From: Pedobacter nutrimenti
GTDB taxonomy: Bacteria; Bacteroidota; Bacteroidia; Sphingobacteriales; Sphingobacteriaceae
DNA length: 64,000 bases
Assembly (NCBI RefSeq): GCF_003208655.1
Contig: NZ_QKLU01000001.1
Coordinates: forward strand, 1,027,840-1,091,839
Direction: 5' to 3'
Shown: positions 8,228 through 16,579 of the stretch, one piece after another
How positions within the stretch are numbered: the first letter of the stretch is position 1
Layout: each line of letters opens with the position of its first letter
The notes under the pieces: model-generated
Seen by the model: the letters and a program-made list of their open reading frames with translations, nothing else
What the model was told of the DNA's origin: nothing
The model's database searches: none
Translations under genes and position numbers: made by a program

Positions 8228-8992
8228 CTATTGATAAACTCCATCCAGACTGAGCTTAGTGTTGTTCACTGTGCTGGACCACTCAAAGCCACCAGAAAAA
8301 TCGGTTAAAACTGTAGTTGATCCAACAAAATCAGAGGTAAACAGCAAATGTGTTCCACTGGCATCTTTCACATACAAGGCAAATACAAATGAATATTTTT
8401 TGCTCACTTTATCGTCAAGGGCTAGTTTTCCAGGCACATCAATCACCACAGGATAAGTGGCATCCGCCGGTACGTTAACTACATTGCTTTTAAAATAATC
8501 CGGAAATTCAAAATCACGGTTTAAAATCCGATCATAGGTAAGAAGTGTATTTTTACTTTTATAAACTTCTACCCAAACCGTTCCCCCTGCAAATTTTGTC
8601 AAATCAGAAAATGGGAAGGGGGTCCATTTGGCCAAATCTGTAATTTTTATCTGATTCACCTGGGGAGATAAAACTTTTACCTGCTTTTGGACCGTGGATA
8701 CCACACCATCTTTATTTTTTACCGTCAGTGAAATTTTAAAGTCGCCGCCCTTATCAAAGCTAAGAACAGGTGTTTTTTCGGTAGAAGTAGTTCCGTTACC
8801 CAGATCCCACAAATACGAAACAGCGTTTGAAGAATTGTTAACAGGAACGATCGTTGTGCCTACTTTTACTGTAATAGAAGATTCCTTTGCATCTCCGAAA
8901 TTGAACCCTGCTTCAGGACTAGGGTTTTCATTGTTTTTTTTACAGGCACTTAAACCTAAGATAAAGAATAATGCTATAGTATATTTTTTCAT
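8228..8992 (-). CDS. PKD-domain lipoprotein
   Basis: The 254-residue protein begins with a lipoprotein signal (MKKYTIALFFILGLSAC, lipobox LSAC, Cys17). A PKD domain follows at about residues 28-110, recognised by SYLWDLGNGTTSTEKTPVLS (the WDxGNG motif) and the GGDFKISLTVKN strand. The remaining 140 residues are beta-rich and I do not recognise them. The protein should sit on the outer membrane or at the cell surface; PKD domains usually mediate protein or polysaccharide contacts. It is monocistronic with its own terminator. Confidence 0.85.
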   Translation of the reverse strand: MKKYTIALFFILGLSACKKNNENPSPEAGFNFGDAKESSITVKVGTTIVPVNNSSNAVSYLWDLGNGTTSTEKTPVLSFDKGGDFKISLTVKNKDGVVSTVQKQVKVLSPQVNQIKITDLAKWTPFPFSDLTKFAGGTVWVEVYKSKNTLLTYDRILNRDFEFPDYFKSNVVNVPADATYPVVIDVPGKLALDDKVSKKYSFVFALYVKDASGTHLLFTSDFVGSTTVLTDFSGGFEWSSTVNNTKLSLDGVYQ

Positions 8993-9093
8993 GAGGGCGA
9001 TGGATTAATTGATTTACCATCTAAAATAAAACTTTTATCAGGTAAATTATCCTTGTAACATATTTTTTTCTATAAGGCAAATCAGCAGCAGAA

Positions 9094-9648
9094 TTACAGT
9101 CCAGTTTCCCACTCCATTTTCCCGATCCTGTACACAAAATTCTTTTTGGGTGTTTCTCCGTAATAAGTAACCTCCTGTTCTCCTATTTTAACTGCATTCA
9201 ATGCCTGTATGGCTTTCTGGGAACGGATATTTTCCGCACCGATGTGAAAAAGAACCTGCGTGGTAAAGCCAAAGGCATGATCTATCATGAGTTTTTTAAA
9301 GGAAGGGTTATAGCCCTGCCCCCAAAATTTACGCCCAACAAAAGTATAGCCTATAAAGATCTGGTTCTGCCCGGCATTATAATCATAATACCTGCTGCTG
9401 CCGACCACTTCCCCGCTCAGCTGGTCCAGAATCAGATAAGCGCCACCAGATTCTATGGCCCCTTTAAAAAAGTTCCGGAATACCTCTTCTTTATAACGGT
9501 CCTTATTGGGGTGTTGCGCCCAGATGAGCGGGTCGGAGGCAACCGCATACAGACGTTCAAAATCATTTTCCTGAAGAGGCACAAGCCTGACCAGTTCATT
9601 TTCAAGGTTTTTTTGAAGATCTACTCTTTTTTCCGGGACAGACATCAT
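9094..9648 (-). CDS. GNAT acetyltransferase, RimJ/RimL-like
   Basis: A 184-residue single-domain N-acetyltransferase: NELVRLVPLQENDFERLYAV at the start, the substrate-side strand GGAYLILDQLSGEVVGSSRY, IGYTFVGRKFWGQGYN (acetyl-CoA-binding loop, G-x-G near residue 112) and a late IGAENIRSQKAIQALNAV helix. The R/Q-x-x-G-x-G/A loop is KFWGQGY here, as in many RimJ/RimL relatives. The substrate is unknown. The gene stands alone. Either of two adjacent Met codons can be the start. Confidence 0.85.
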   Translation of the reverse strand: MMSVPEKRVDLQKNLENELVRLVPLQENDFERLYAVASDPLIWAQHPNKDRYKEEVFRNFFKGAIESGGAYLILDQLSGEVVGSSRYYDYNAGQNQIFIGYTFVGRKFWGQGYNPSFKKLMIDHAFGFTTQVLFHIGAENIRSQKAIQALNAVKIGEQEVTYYGETPKKNFVYRIGKMEWETGL

Positions 9649-9818
9649 ACAAACAGGTTTATAAAATATTTATGAAAATTTAAATGGAGTTTAGTCAAAT
9701 AAAACCCTTTCAAATCAAGTTGAGCATAAATTTACAAAAACTACTTCAAGCAGCACAACTACAGAATTAATTTAGTATTGCGCCCTTTCTTTGAAAAGTC
9801 ATTTACAATCTTAAAAAA

Positions 9819-10379
9819 ATGGTCCACTTAAAAAACAAAATCCTGGCGGCACTGGTACTTTGCCTGTGTACCTCATTAATGGGTTATGCCCAGGATAAAA
9901 ATCTTAAACTGATCTTTATCCGGCATGCCGAAAAACCCATCAAGGGCAGTAACCTGAGCTGGCAGGGATTGAACCGTTCGCTGCAATTACCAGAGGTGCT
10001 GTATAAAAAATTCGGCACGCCAAATGACCTGATTGTACCTGCCCTGGGACTGGGCGATACCACAAAACATTCCAGAATGTTTCAAACCATTACGCCATTG
10101 GCCATCAAATACAACCTGGTGGTTAGCACTGTATTTAATTCAACAGATTATGCCCTGCTTGCTAAAAACCTCCAAAACCGTAAAGGGACGGTCATTATTA
10201 CCTGGGAGCACAAAGGCATTCCTCAAATTATCAAAGCGCTGGGTGTTGCTGAAAATTTAACCTGGCCCGATGAGGATTATGACAGCATCTGGATCATCTC
10301 TTTCGAAAATGGTCATGCCCGGCTGGTCAAGGATAAAGAAGATTTAAATCCATCAAAATCCTGGGTAAATTTACCTTAA
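9819..10379 (+). CDS. Exported histidine phosphatase superfamily protein
   Basis: The 186-residue protein has a signal peptide ending near GYAQ (residues 22-25) followed by LKLIFIRHAEKPIKGSNLSW: the RHxE motif puts the phospho-accepting His in the N-terminal strand as in the phosphoglycerate mutase-like superfamily. A later ITWEHKGIP supplies the second conserved His. The middle part is shorter than in phosphoglycerate mutases. A periplasmic phosphatase is likely; the substrate is unknown. Its end overlaps the convergent DUF2809 gene by 9 bp. Confidence 0.8.
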   Translation: MVHLKNKILAALVLCLCTSLMGYAQDKNLKLIFIRHAEKPIKGSNLSWQGLNRSLQLPEVLYKKFGTPNDLIVPALGLGDTTKHSRMFQTITPLAIKYNLVVSTVFNSTDYALLAKNLQNRKGTVIITWEHKGIPQIIKALGVAENLTWPDEDYDSIWIISFENGHARLVKDKEDLNPSKSWVNLP

Positions 10380-10784
10380 GGGGGCATCAGTTTTAAATCC
10401 GGTTCGCCTTTTCCCTGCATAAAGCACCAGCAAACAAAGCGCTGTTCCGGCTGTATAAGCCAGGATGTCGCTCCAGAGAAAGCCATGCCCGAGCACCAGG
10501 CCACCCAAAGTGGTGTTTCTGATCTGGTTGATCCATACTGCATCGTAAAGCTGGCTCAGTTCGATCAGGCAACATACCGATAAGCTGATCGCCGCGACCT
10601 TCCCCTTACCAGTATGGATCAGCAAAAACTTAACCATAAAAAACATCATCACCGCATACAATACATCGCCGGTAATTAAAGGAACAAATGCAATTCGCCT
10701 CGATAAAATCCCGGCGGCAATGACCGCAACAATGAGCAGGCCGTACCCAAACCTCGTTTTTATATTTCTATTTTCTAATTTCAT
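10371..10784 (-). CDS. DUF2809 membrane protein
   Basis: A 137-residue integral membrane protein with four predicted helices. It matches DUF2809 through the early GILSRR block, GDVLYAVMMFFMVKFLL, the CLIELSQLYDAVWINQIR segment with its membrane-embedded Glu, and GHGFLWSDILAYTAGTALC. The family function is unknown. Single gene, no clear partner. Confidence 0.85.
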   Translation of the reverse strand: MKLENRNIKTRFGYGLLIVAVIAAGILSRRIAFVPLITGDVLYAVMMFFMVKFLLIHTGKGKVAAISLSVCCLIELSQLYDAVWINQIRNTTLGGLVLGHGFLWSDILAYTAGTALCLLVLYAGKRRTGFKTDAPLR

Positions 10785-10917
10785 TTTTCTTGCGCTGACC
10801 AGGTCCGGGGCTCAAAGATAACCAGGATTTTTATAAGTCAAGACCCAGGAACATAAATGTCACGATCTCCCCTTTAAATTGTCATTTAGTACCATTACCG
10901 GTGGCCTGCTTTTCCTT

Positions 10918-10925
10918 TATATTTG
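10918..10925 (+). promoter_or_regulatory. Candidate -7 box (TATATTTG) for the DUF4287 gene
   Basis: TATATTTG, a full match to TAnnTTTG, lies 28 bp before the ATG at 10954. No TTG is found at the ideal -33 distance. Confidence 0.45.
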
Positions 10926-10953
10926 TATGCTAACCGATTTAAATTAACAAAAT

Positions 10954-11184
10954 ATGTCATTTCAAGCCTACCTAAAAACCATTAAAGAAAAAACGGGACT
11001 GGACCCAAAGGACTTCAGGACTAAAGCGGAAGAAAAAAACTTTACCCAACACGGACAGCTGCTCCCGGCTGTAAAGGCCGGAGAAATCGTAACCTGGTTA
11101 AAAAATGATTACGATTTAGGACATGGGCATGCTATGGCCATTTATGCTTTATTGAAAGGGATCAAAGATGAAAACAGTCAATAA
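10954..11184 (+). CDS. DUF4287 domain protein
   Basis: The 76-residue protein starts SFQAYLKTIKEKTGLDPKDF and ends with GEIVTWLKNDYDLGHGHAMA, the two diagnostic blocks of DUF4287. It is all-helical and cytosolic. The family is common in Bacteroidota and actinobacteria, often alone or fused to DUF5655. No function is known. A promoter box precedes it. Confidence 0.85.
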   Translation: MSFQAYLKTIKEKTGLDPKDFRTKAEEKNFTQHGQLLPAVKAGEIVTWLKNDYDLGHGHAMAIYALLKGIKDENSQ

Positions 11185-11199
11185 GCGCTGATCAGGGCC

Positions 11200-13293
11200 T
11201 TAGCTGTGATCTGGTTGTTGAAGCGGTAGTTTTACATAAAAAACGGTCCCCTTTCCCATGGCGCTTTCGAACCAGATCTCTCCCCCATGGACCTCTACAA
11301 TTTGTTTGGAAATGGCCAGCCCCATGCCAAAAGACTGTTCCCCTTCGGTCCCGGGCCGGTTGGCTTCGGTAAACATATCAAACAATTTATCCCTCAGTTC
11401 CATAGGAATTCCAATGCCCTGATCTTTCACTAAGATTAGGGCATGGTGTTCTGTAACCTGCATTTGCACAAAAATACGGGTATCCCTTGGACTAAATTTA
11501 ATCGCATTGGCAATCAGGTTGCTGATTACCCGCCACATCTTTTCCCGGTTAATCAGCAAGGTAAGATGACCGGTTTCAAGTTCAATTTGCTGCCCTTTTT
11601 CTTTTGCTTTGTGTTCCAGCAGTTCCACACAATAATGCAACATGGCATTCATATCTACAGCTTCGGTAAACAAAATTTCCCTGCGGCTGTTTTGCAGCAG
11701 GTCATTGATGAGTTCCATGGAATTTTGTCCTGAGGTTCTGATCAGCTGCAACATTTCCTTTTGGCCTGCCGAATGGCCACCTTCTTCTAAAAGAATATCT
11801 GTGAGTGCAGTAATGCCACCTATAGGGTTGCGAAGGTCATGCGCCACCATTTTCATCATCCTGCTGTTCTCTTCCTGGCTCTGTTCCAATGCACTGAGTG
11901 CGTTTTGCAGGTGGGCGTTTTTGTGGTTAATGGTCAGGTACAAATCGGTGAGTTCTTTTACATTTTTCCTGGAGCTTTTCAGGTTCCTGTACACCAGCAG
12001 CAGCAGGGCAATAACCATCAGGGCCACCACAACGACAATCCAGATGTAAGTCGTTTTGAGCTGGTTGTTTTTACTGAGCAGGGCCAGGTGGTATTGCTGG
12101 GCAGTATCCCTGAAACCTTCATCCAGATCTGCATTTTTTTTGCCCTGATCCAGCAGGTCAATGGAATCTTTTAAGGCATAATATTTTTTACTGAACCGAT
12201 AGGCAGCAGGGACATCGGATGTTTGATCAAAGTAAGCCCATTTTAGTTTATACCAGTTTAAGCGGATATTAGCCTTGCCCAGGTTTTGCTTTTGCGGCCT
12301 TGCCAGTTCCTCTTCAATCTGCGAAAGTAAGGTATCCACCGCTTTAAAATCCAAGCGTTTCAGGTACAGCGCGGCCAGCTTAAGCTGCGCAGTTTGTGCA
12401 TCTCCCATGGCATAACCAACCCTGTTGTTGATGCTGATGCTGCGTTTTAAATACCACTCTGCTTCTTTAAACTTTCCCAGTGTGGCATACGTTCCGCCCA
12501 GGTTTCCGTACACCACCCCCCTGGCCGAGCTGATAAAAGGCAATTTATCCGGAAACTGCTTTTCCCTGTCATCCATAAAGGACAACGCCTTTTTGTAATA
12601 ATAAACCGCAGTATCGGGCATGCCCGACCGTTCATAGCACAAAGCCAGCGTATTGAGCTGAGACTGCGGATAAATAAACAGGTTGATAAAACCGTCGTTT
12701 ATTTTGCAGCGTTTGTTGTATTCAAAAGCCTGCTTAAAATACGGAATGGCTTTCGCATAATTTTTCTGGTTAAAGCGGACCAGGCCCAAACGATAATTCA
12801 AGGCACTATAGGCACAGCTGTCGAGGTATTTTCTGGCAAATAATCTTGCATCGTAATAATATTTAAAAGCCATGGCGTATTTTGCCTGGGCAGTGAGTGC
12901 TTCTCCTTTAGACAAAACAGCACTGACATATTCTTCGGGATATTCTTTTTCCAAACCGTTCAAAACCACAAGCATGCTGTCGGCATACAGGATCGCTTTT
13001 CCCGGATTGGCTTCATAATTTAAAAAGTAAGCCGACTTAAAGCTGTATTTTGCCCAATTGTCATACACCCCGATTTGTTCCAGCCCCTGGTAGGCAGAAT
13101 CCAGATAAAAGATGGCACGCTTCAACTGCCCCTTATCAATCAGGCTGCTGGCATGGTCTAAAATTTTCTCAGCGTAACGGTTTTTACGGACAGTATCATT
13201 TTTTTTAGTACAGCCGAACAGACAAAAACTGAACATCAGCAGACAAACAAAGTTCAGGGGTCTTCCGGGATGAAGATGAGATAACGATAACAT
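11200..13293 (-). CDS. TPR sensor histidine kinase
   Basis: The 697-residue protein starts with a signal that has a lipobox (CLFGC, Cys28). A periplasmic tetratricopeptide solenoid follows at about residues 40-400 (for example GNLGGTYATLGKFKEAEWYL), then one transmembrane helix near 414-435 and a coiled linker. The HisKA domain has MMKMVAHDLRNPIGG with phospho-acceptor His485; the HATPase has SNLIANAIKFSP (N box), KDQGIGIP (G1) and FGMGLAISKQIV. It should sense a periplasmic signal and phosphorylate a partner. No response regulator is adjacent, so it is an orphan. It lies downstream of the sulfatase locus on the same strand. Confidence 0.92.
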   Translation of the reverse strand: MLSLSHLHPGRPLNFVCLLMFSFCLFGCTKKNDTVRKNRYAEKILDHASSLIDKGQLKRAIFYLDSAYQGLEQIGVYDNWAKYSFKSAYFLNYEANPGKAILYADSMLVVLNGLEKEYPEEYVSAVLSKGEALTAQAKYAMAFKYYYDARLFARKYLDSCAYSALNYRLGLVRFNQKNYAKAIPYFKQAFEYNKRCKINDGFINLFIYPQSQLNTLALCYERSGMPDTAVYYYKKALSFMDDREKQFPDKLPFISSARGVVYGNLGGTYATLGKFKEAEWYLKRSISINNRVGYAMGDAQTAQLKLAALYLKRLDFKAVDTLLSQIEEELARPQKQNLGKANIRLNWYKLKWAYFDQTSDVPAAYRFSKKYYALKDSIDLLDQGKKNADLDEGFRDTAQQYHLALLSKNNQLKTTYIWIVVVVALMVIALLLLVYRNLKSSRKNVKELTDLYLTINHKNAHLQNALSALEQSQEENSRMMKMVAHDLRNPIGGITALTDILLEEGGHSAGQKEMLQLIRTSGQNSMELINDLLQNSRREILFTEAVDMNAMLHYCVELLEHKAKEKGQQIELETGHLTLLINREKMWRVISNLIANAIKFSPRDTRIFVQMQVTEHHALILVKDQGIGIPMELRDKLFDMFTEANRPGTEGEQSFGMGLAISKQIVEVHGGEIWFESAMGKGTVFYVKLPLQQPDHS

Positions 13294-13505
13294 AGGCCTG
13301 GTATTACGGAAAACGGAGTTATTTACTCAGAAATCCATTTCCCGGATTGGCCCTAGGTGTTGGCCCAGCCGGTACTCGGTGTTGCTCAGACAAAAATCTG
13401 ACCAGTTCTTTCGACCGGTACTTTCAAAGGGTTAATCCTGCAATCCAGCACCATTTTCCGGCCATAAGCATTAAAAAAAATCCCGGTGTATGTTTTTTTA
13501 GCCAA

Positions 13506-13530
13506 GCCAGCCCTATTTCTTAGGGCTGGC
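13506..13530. repeat. Hairpin over the end of the last sulfatase gene
   Basis: GCCAGCCCTA (13506-13515) and TAGGGCTGGC (13521-13530) form a perfect 10-bp stem with a 5-nt loop. The stem includes the sulfatase stop codon. Neither strand shows a good U-tract, so it may protect the mRNA 3' end rather than terminate. Confidence 0.6.
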
Positions 13531-15072
13531 GCTATTGGTTTTCATTTTACTGTCCACAAACTCCCATTCATTGATGTGGGCAGACTGATGTTCTTTCTTT
13601 ACAATTTCTTCCAGCTCCCGGATCAATCCGGGATATGCCGGGGCTAGGTTTAGCTGCTCGCTGATGTCCCTGCTCAGGTCAAAAAGCTGCCATTCAGCCT
13701 TTTTTTGTTTTTGCATATTCAGTTTAACGGCTTTCCACTTGCCCATGCGAATGGCGACTTGCCCCCCTTTTTCGGGATATTCGAAATAAAGGTAGGGCCG
13801 ATTCTGTTGCCCGGCCGGCTTCCCAAGAAACGTGGGCAATAAAGAAATTCCATCGGGATGGACTGCCCTGGCACCACTGAGTTCCGCAAATGTCGGCATC
13901 ATATCAAACTGAGCAGAAATCAGATCACTGCTTGTATTGGCTGGAACCTTTCCGGGCCAGCGCACAATAAAAGGTTCCCGGATCCCGCCTTCGAAAACAT
14001 CCATTTTTAAACCCCTCAAATTGGCTACACTTTTGAAAAATGTGGCTTGAACGCCCCCGTTAAACGTGGTCCCGTTATCACTGGAAAACAGGATAATGGT
14101 ATTTTCATCCAGTCCCAGTTGTTTAATTTTGTCCATCACCAGGCCAACCTGTTCATCCAGGTAGCTGATCATTCCCGCATAGGTAGACAAAGGATATTTA
14201 CAGGGTGCATAGCCCTGCTGTCCATAATAAGGCTGTTCATCGAACTGGCCCAGATAAGGTTGAATGTAACGTTCGGGCACCTGCAGGGAAACGTGCGGCA
14301 AAGTATAGGCCATGTATAAAAAAAAGGGTCCCGAACGATGCTGTTCTATAAAAGCAAGTCCTTTGGAGGTCATCTTGTCGGGTGCATATTCCTTTCCTTT
14401 AAAACGTTCAAAATCGGCATCGGTTGCCCGGGCCGGGTCCAGTTTCTCATTGATGTCAAAAAAAGAATTATTCAGCGGCACCTGCTGATCATTTTCCCAT
14501 AAATGGGTCGGGTAATAGTTCTGCGCCTGTTTCTGATCCAGATAACCATAGTAAAAATCAAAGCCCTGTTTTAAGGGAGATCCGGTGCTGTTGTTCATGC
14601 CCAGGCCCCATTTTCCAATCATCCCAGTCGCATACCCCGCATTTTTAAGCATTTTAGGTATGGTAAAAGTTCCTTCAGGCAAAGGCATTTGTCCACCTTC
14701 CTCCTCATCCCTGCTCCCTCCCATTCCGTAATTGCCCCGAATATAGGCATGCCCTCCATTTTTGCCCGTCATGAGCATGCAGCGGGCAGGCGCACAAACC
14801 GGTGCCCCTGAATAGTGCTGGGTAAATTTCATACCTTCCCGGGCCATCCGGTCCAGATGAGGTGTTTTTATTTTGGTCTGCCCATAAGGTCCTGTTTCTG
14901 CATAACCCAGGTCATCTGCATAGATGTAAATGATGTTGGGTTGTTTTTTAACGGCTTTAGCCGCCCGTTTTTGTGCAAAGGAAGCATTGGCGAAAGCCAG
15001 GAGCATAAAAGCCAATAAGCTCAAGCAGACCCGTATCTTTTTTTCTGGGGCACAAAGTAGGTCCTTATTCAT
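13513..15072 (-). CDS. Sulfatase (S1 family), exported, last gene of the locus
   Basis: A 519-residue arylsulfatase-type enzyme with an N-terminal signal (about residues 10-34). The Ca-binding ADD is at 52-54, and the CAPAR active-site motif has Cys93 to be converted to formylglycine. The later FSSDNGTTFNGG block carries the Asp/Asn metal ligands and GKWKAVKLN is the typical C-subdomain strand. It hydrolyses sulfate esters in the periplasm; the glycan is unknown. Its ATG overlaps the stop of the preceding sulfatase gene by 8 bp, so translation is coupled. The FGE-type maturase of the same locus would activate it. Confidence 0.92.
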   Translation of the reverse strand: MNKDLLCAPEKKIRVCLSLLAFMLLAFANASFAQKRAAKAVKKQPNIIYIYADDLGYAETGPYGQTKIKTPHLDRMAREGMKFTQHYSGAPVCAPARCMLMTGKNGGHAYIRGNYGMGGSRDEEEGGQMPLPEGTFTIPKMLKNAGYATGMIGKWGLGMNNSTGSPLKQGFDFYYGYLDQKQAQNYYPTHLWENDQQVPLNNSFFDINEKLDPARATDADFERFKGKEYAPDKMTSKGLAFIEQHRSGPFFLYMAYTLPHVSLQVPERYIQPYLGQFDEQPYYGQQGYAPCKYPLSTYAGMISYLDEQVGLVMDKIKQLGLDENTIILFSSDNGTTFNGGVQATFFKSVANLRGLKMDVFEGGIREPFIVRWPGKVPANTSSDLISAQFDMMPTFAELSGARAVHPDGISLLPTFLGKPAGQQNRPYLYFEYPEKGGQVAIRMGKWKAVKLNMQKQKKAEWQLFDLSRDISEQLNLAPAYPGLIRELEEIVKKEHQSAHINEWEFVDSKMKTNSASPKK

Positions 15073-16579
15073 GTGCGCTTTCCTTATTTTTTATCTTGTC
15101 CAGCAAGGCCTCCAGTTCCTTCACCTTCTCCGGATACTTTTCTGCAAGGTTATCCTTTTCAGCGACATCACTAACCAGGTTATACAATTGTGCTTTCTCG
15201 GAATTGCCTGTTTCTATCCCAACCAGCGCATCGTAACCGGCCCCTTTATTTGCCGGAATGTATTTCCATCCATCTTTGGTCACCGACAATGCCCCGCCTT
15301 GCAGCACCAGTTCGCTCCTTCCTTTCTTGTCTGTCCCCAAAAAAGCCCGCATCTGGTCTTCACTGTCTCCTGCTTCTTGTTTAAGGAGGGGCTGTTTCAA
15401 TAGGCCCGCCAAAGAACGCAGCAAATCTACCTGCGACAACAGTGCATCCGATACGCCTGGTTTTATCTTGCCCGGCCAGTTTAAAATAAAAGGCATTCTG
15501 GTTCCCCCTTCCAACGCACTGTATTTTCCTCCTCTAAGGGGGCCCGCCGGAGTATGCCCGTTCAAAAGGCTTACCGCTTCATCCTGATAACCATCATCCA
15601 GTACAGGGCCATTGTCGCTGGTAAAAATAACCAGCGTATTTTTGGCGATTCCCTGGGCCTCCAGTTCTTTGATCACTTCACCGACCACCCAGTCCAGTTG
15701 TAAAATGGCATCACCCCTTGCCCCCAAACCACTTTTATCTTTAAACATCGTGGCCGGTACTCTTGGAACATGCGGCTCGGTCAATGCCAGATATAAAAAG
15801 AAGGGCGTTTTCCGGTTTCTGGAGATAAAATCTTGTGCGCGGGCCAAAAAAGTATAGGAAAGCTCTTCATCTGCCCATCGCGCCATTTTTCCACCGCTCA
15901 TGTACCCAATCCTGCCAATCCCGTTAACAATCGTATTGTCATGTCCTTGTCCCGGCGAACTTTTCATCTTCAGCAGCTCAGGATGTTCTTTTCCGGTTGG
16001 ATCGTTCCCCACTTTATTTTTATAATCAACCGCAATCGGGTCCTTTGCATCCAATGCCACCACCGAATGGTTTTCTAAAAACACGGTCGGCACCCGATCG
16101 GCAGTAGCCGGAAAAATAAAAGAATAGTCAAAACCAACTTCATTGGGGCCGGGTTTGATGTCCTGGTTCCAGTCCTTTTCTACTTTTTCCCCAAGCCCCA
16201 AATGCCATTTTCCAACAATTGCAGTCTGGTATCCTGCCTGCTTAAATACCCCGGGCAGGGTCTTCTTATCGGTAGGGACAATTAAAGCTGCATCTCCAGG
16301 TAAAATCCGTGTTCCTTTCCTTCTCCATGGATATTGTCCGGTCATCATGGCATACCTGGAAGGCGTACAGGTTGCTGAAGTAGAGTGTCCATTGGTCAAC
16401 CTTAATCCGGTCGAGGCCAGGCGGTCGAGGTTCGGCGTGTGTATTTTGGTAGCCCCGTAACAACTCAGATCTCCGTAACCCAGATCATCGGCACAGATCA
16501 GGATCACATTTGGTTTTTGCTGTGCAACCGCAGGGAGGCCCAGGCAGAGCGCAGCGAGCAGAAATAACAATGGCTTCAT
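15065..16579 (-). CDS. Sulfatase (S1 family), exported
   Basis: A 504-residue sulfatase with a clean signal peptide ending AVAQ (about residues 17-20). NVILICADDLGYGDLSCYG provides the metal-binding Asp pair, and the CTPSR motif has Cys71 as the formylglycine site. KWHLGLG and FTSDNGPVLDDGY are further active-site blocks. The sequence looks like the cerebroside/GalNAc-6-sulfatase side of S1, but the position specificity cannot be read from it. The ATG directly follows the SusD stop (TAA then ATG), and the gene overlaps the next sulfatase by 8 bp. Confidence 0.92.
   Translation of the reverse strand: MKPLLFLLAALCLGLPAVAQQKPNVILICADDLGYGDLSCYGATKIHTPNLDRLASTGLRLTNGHSTSATCTPSRYAMMTGQYPWRRKGTRILPGDAALIVPTDKKTLPGVFKQAGYQTAIVGKWHLGLGEKVEKDWNQDIKPGPNEVGFDYSFIFPATADRVPTVFLENHSVVALDAKDPIAVDYKNKVGNDPTGKEHPELLKMKSSPGQGHDNTIVNGIGRIGYMSGGKMARWADEELSYTFLARAQDFISRNRKTPFFLYLALTEPHVPRVPATMFKDKSGLGARGDAILQLDWVVGEVIKELEAQGIAKNTLVIFTSDNGPVLDDGYQDEAVSLLNGHTPAGPLRGGKYSALEGGTRMPFILNWPGKIKPGVSDALLSQVDLLRSLAGLLKQPLLKQEAGDSEDQMRAFLGTDKKGRSELVLQGGALSVTKDGWKYIPANKGAGYDALVGIETGNSEKAQLYNLVSDVAEKDNLAEKYPEKVKELEALLDKIKNKESAHE

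Noticed and set aside
13506..13530. Hairpin at the end of the sulfatase locus as a terminator
   Set aside because: A perfect stem, but neither strand has a U-tract after it, so I list it only as a hairpin.
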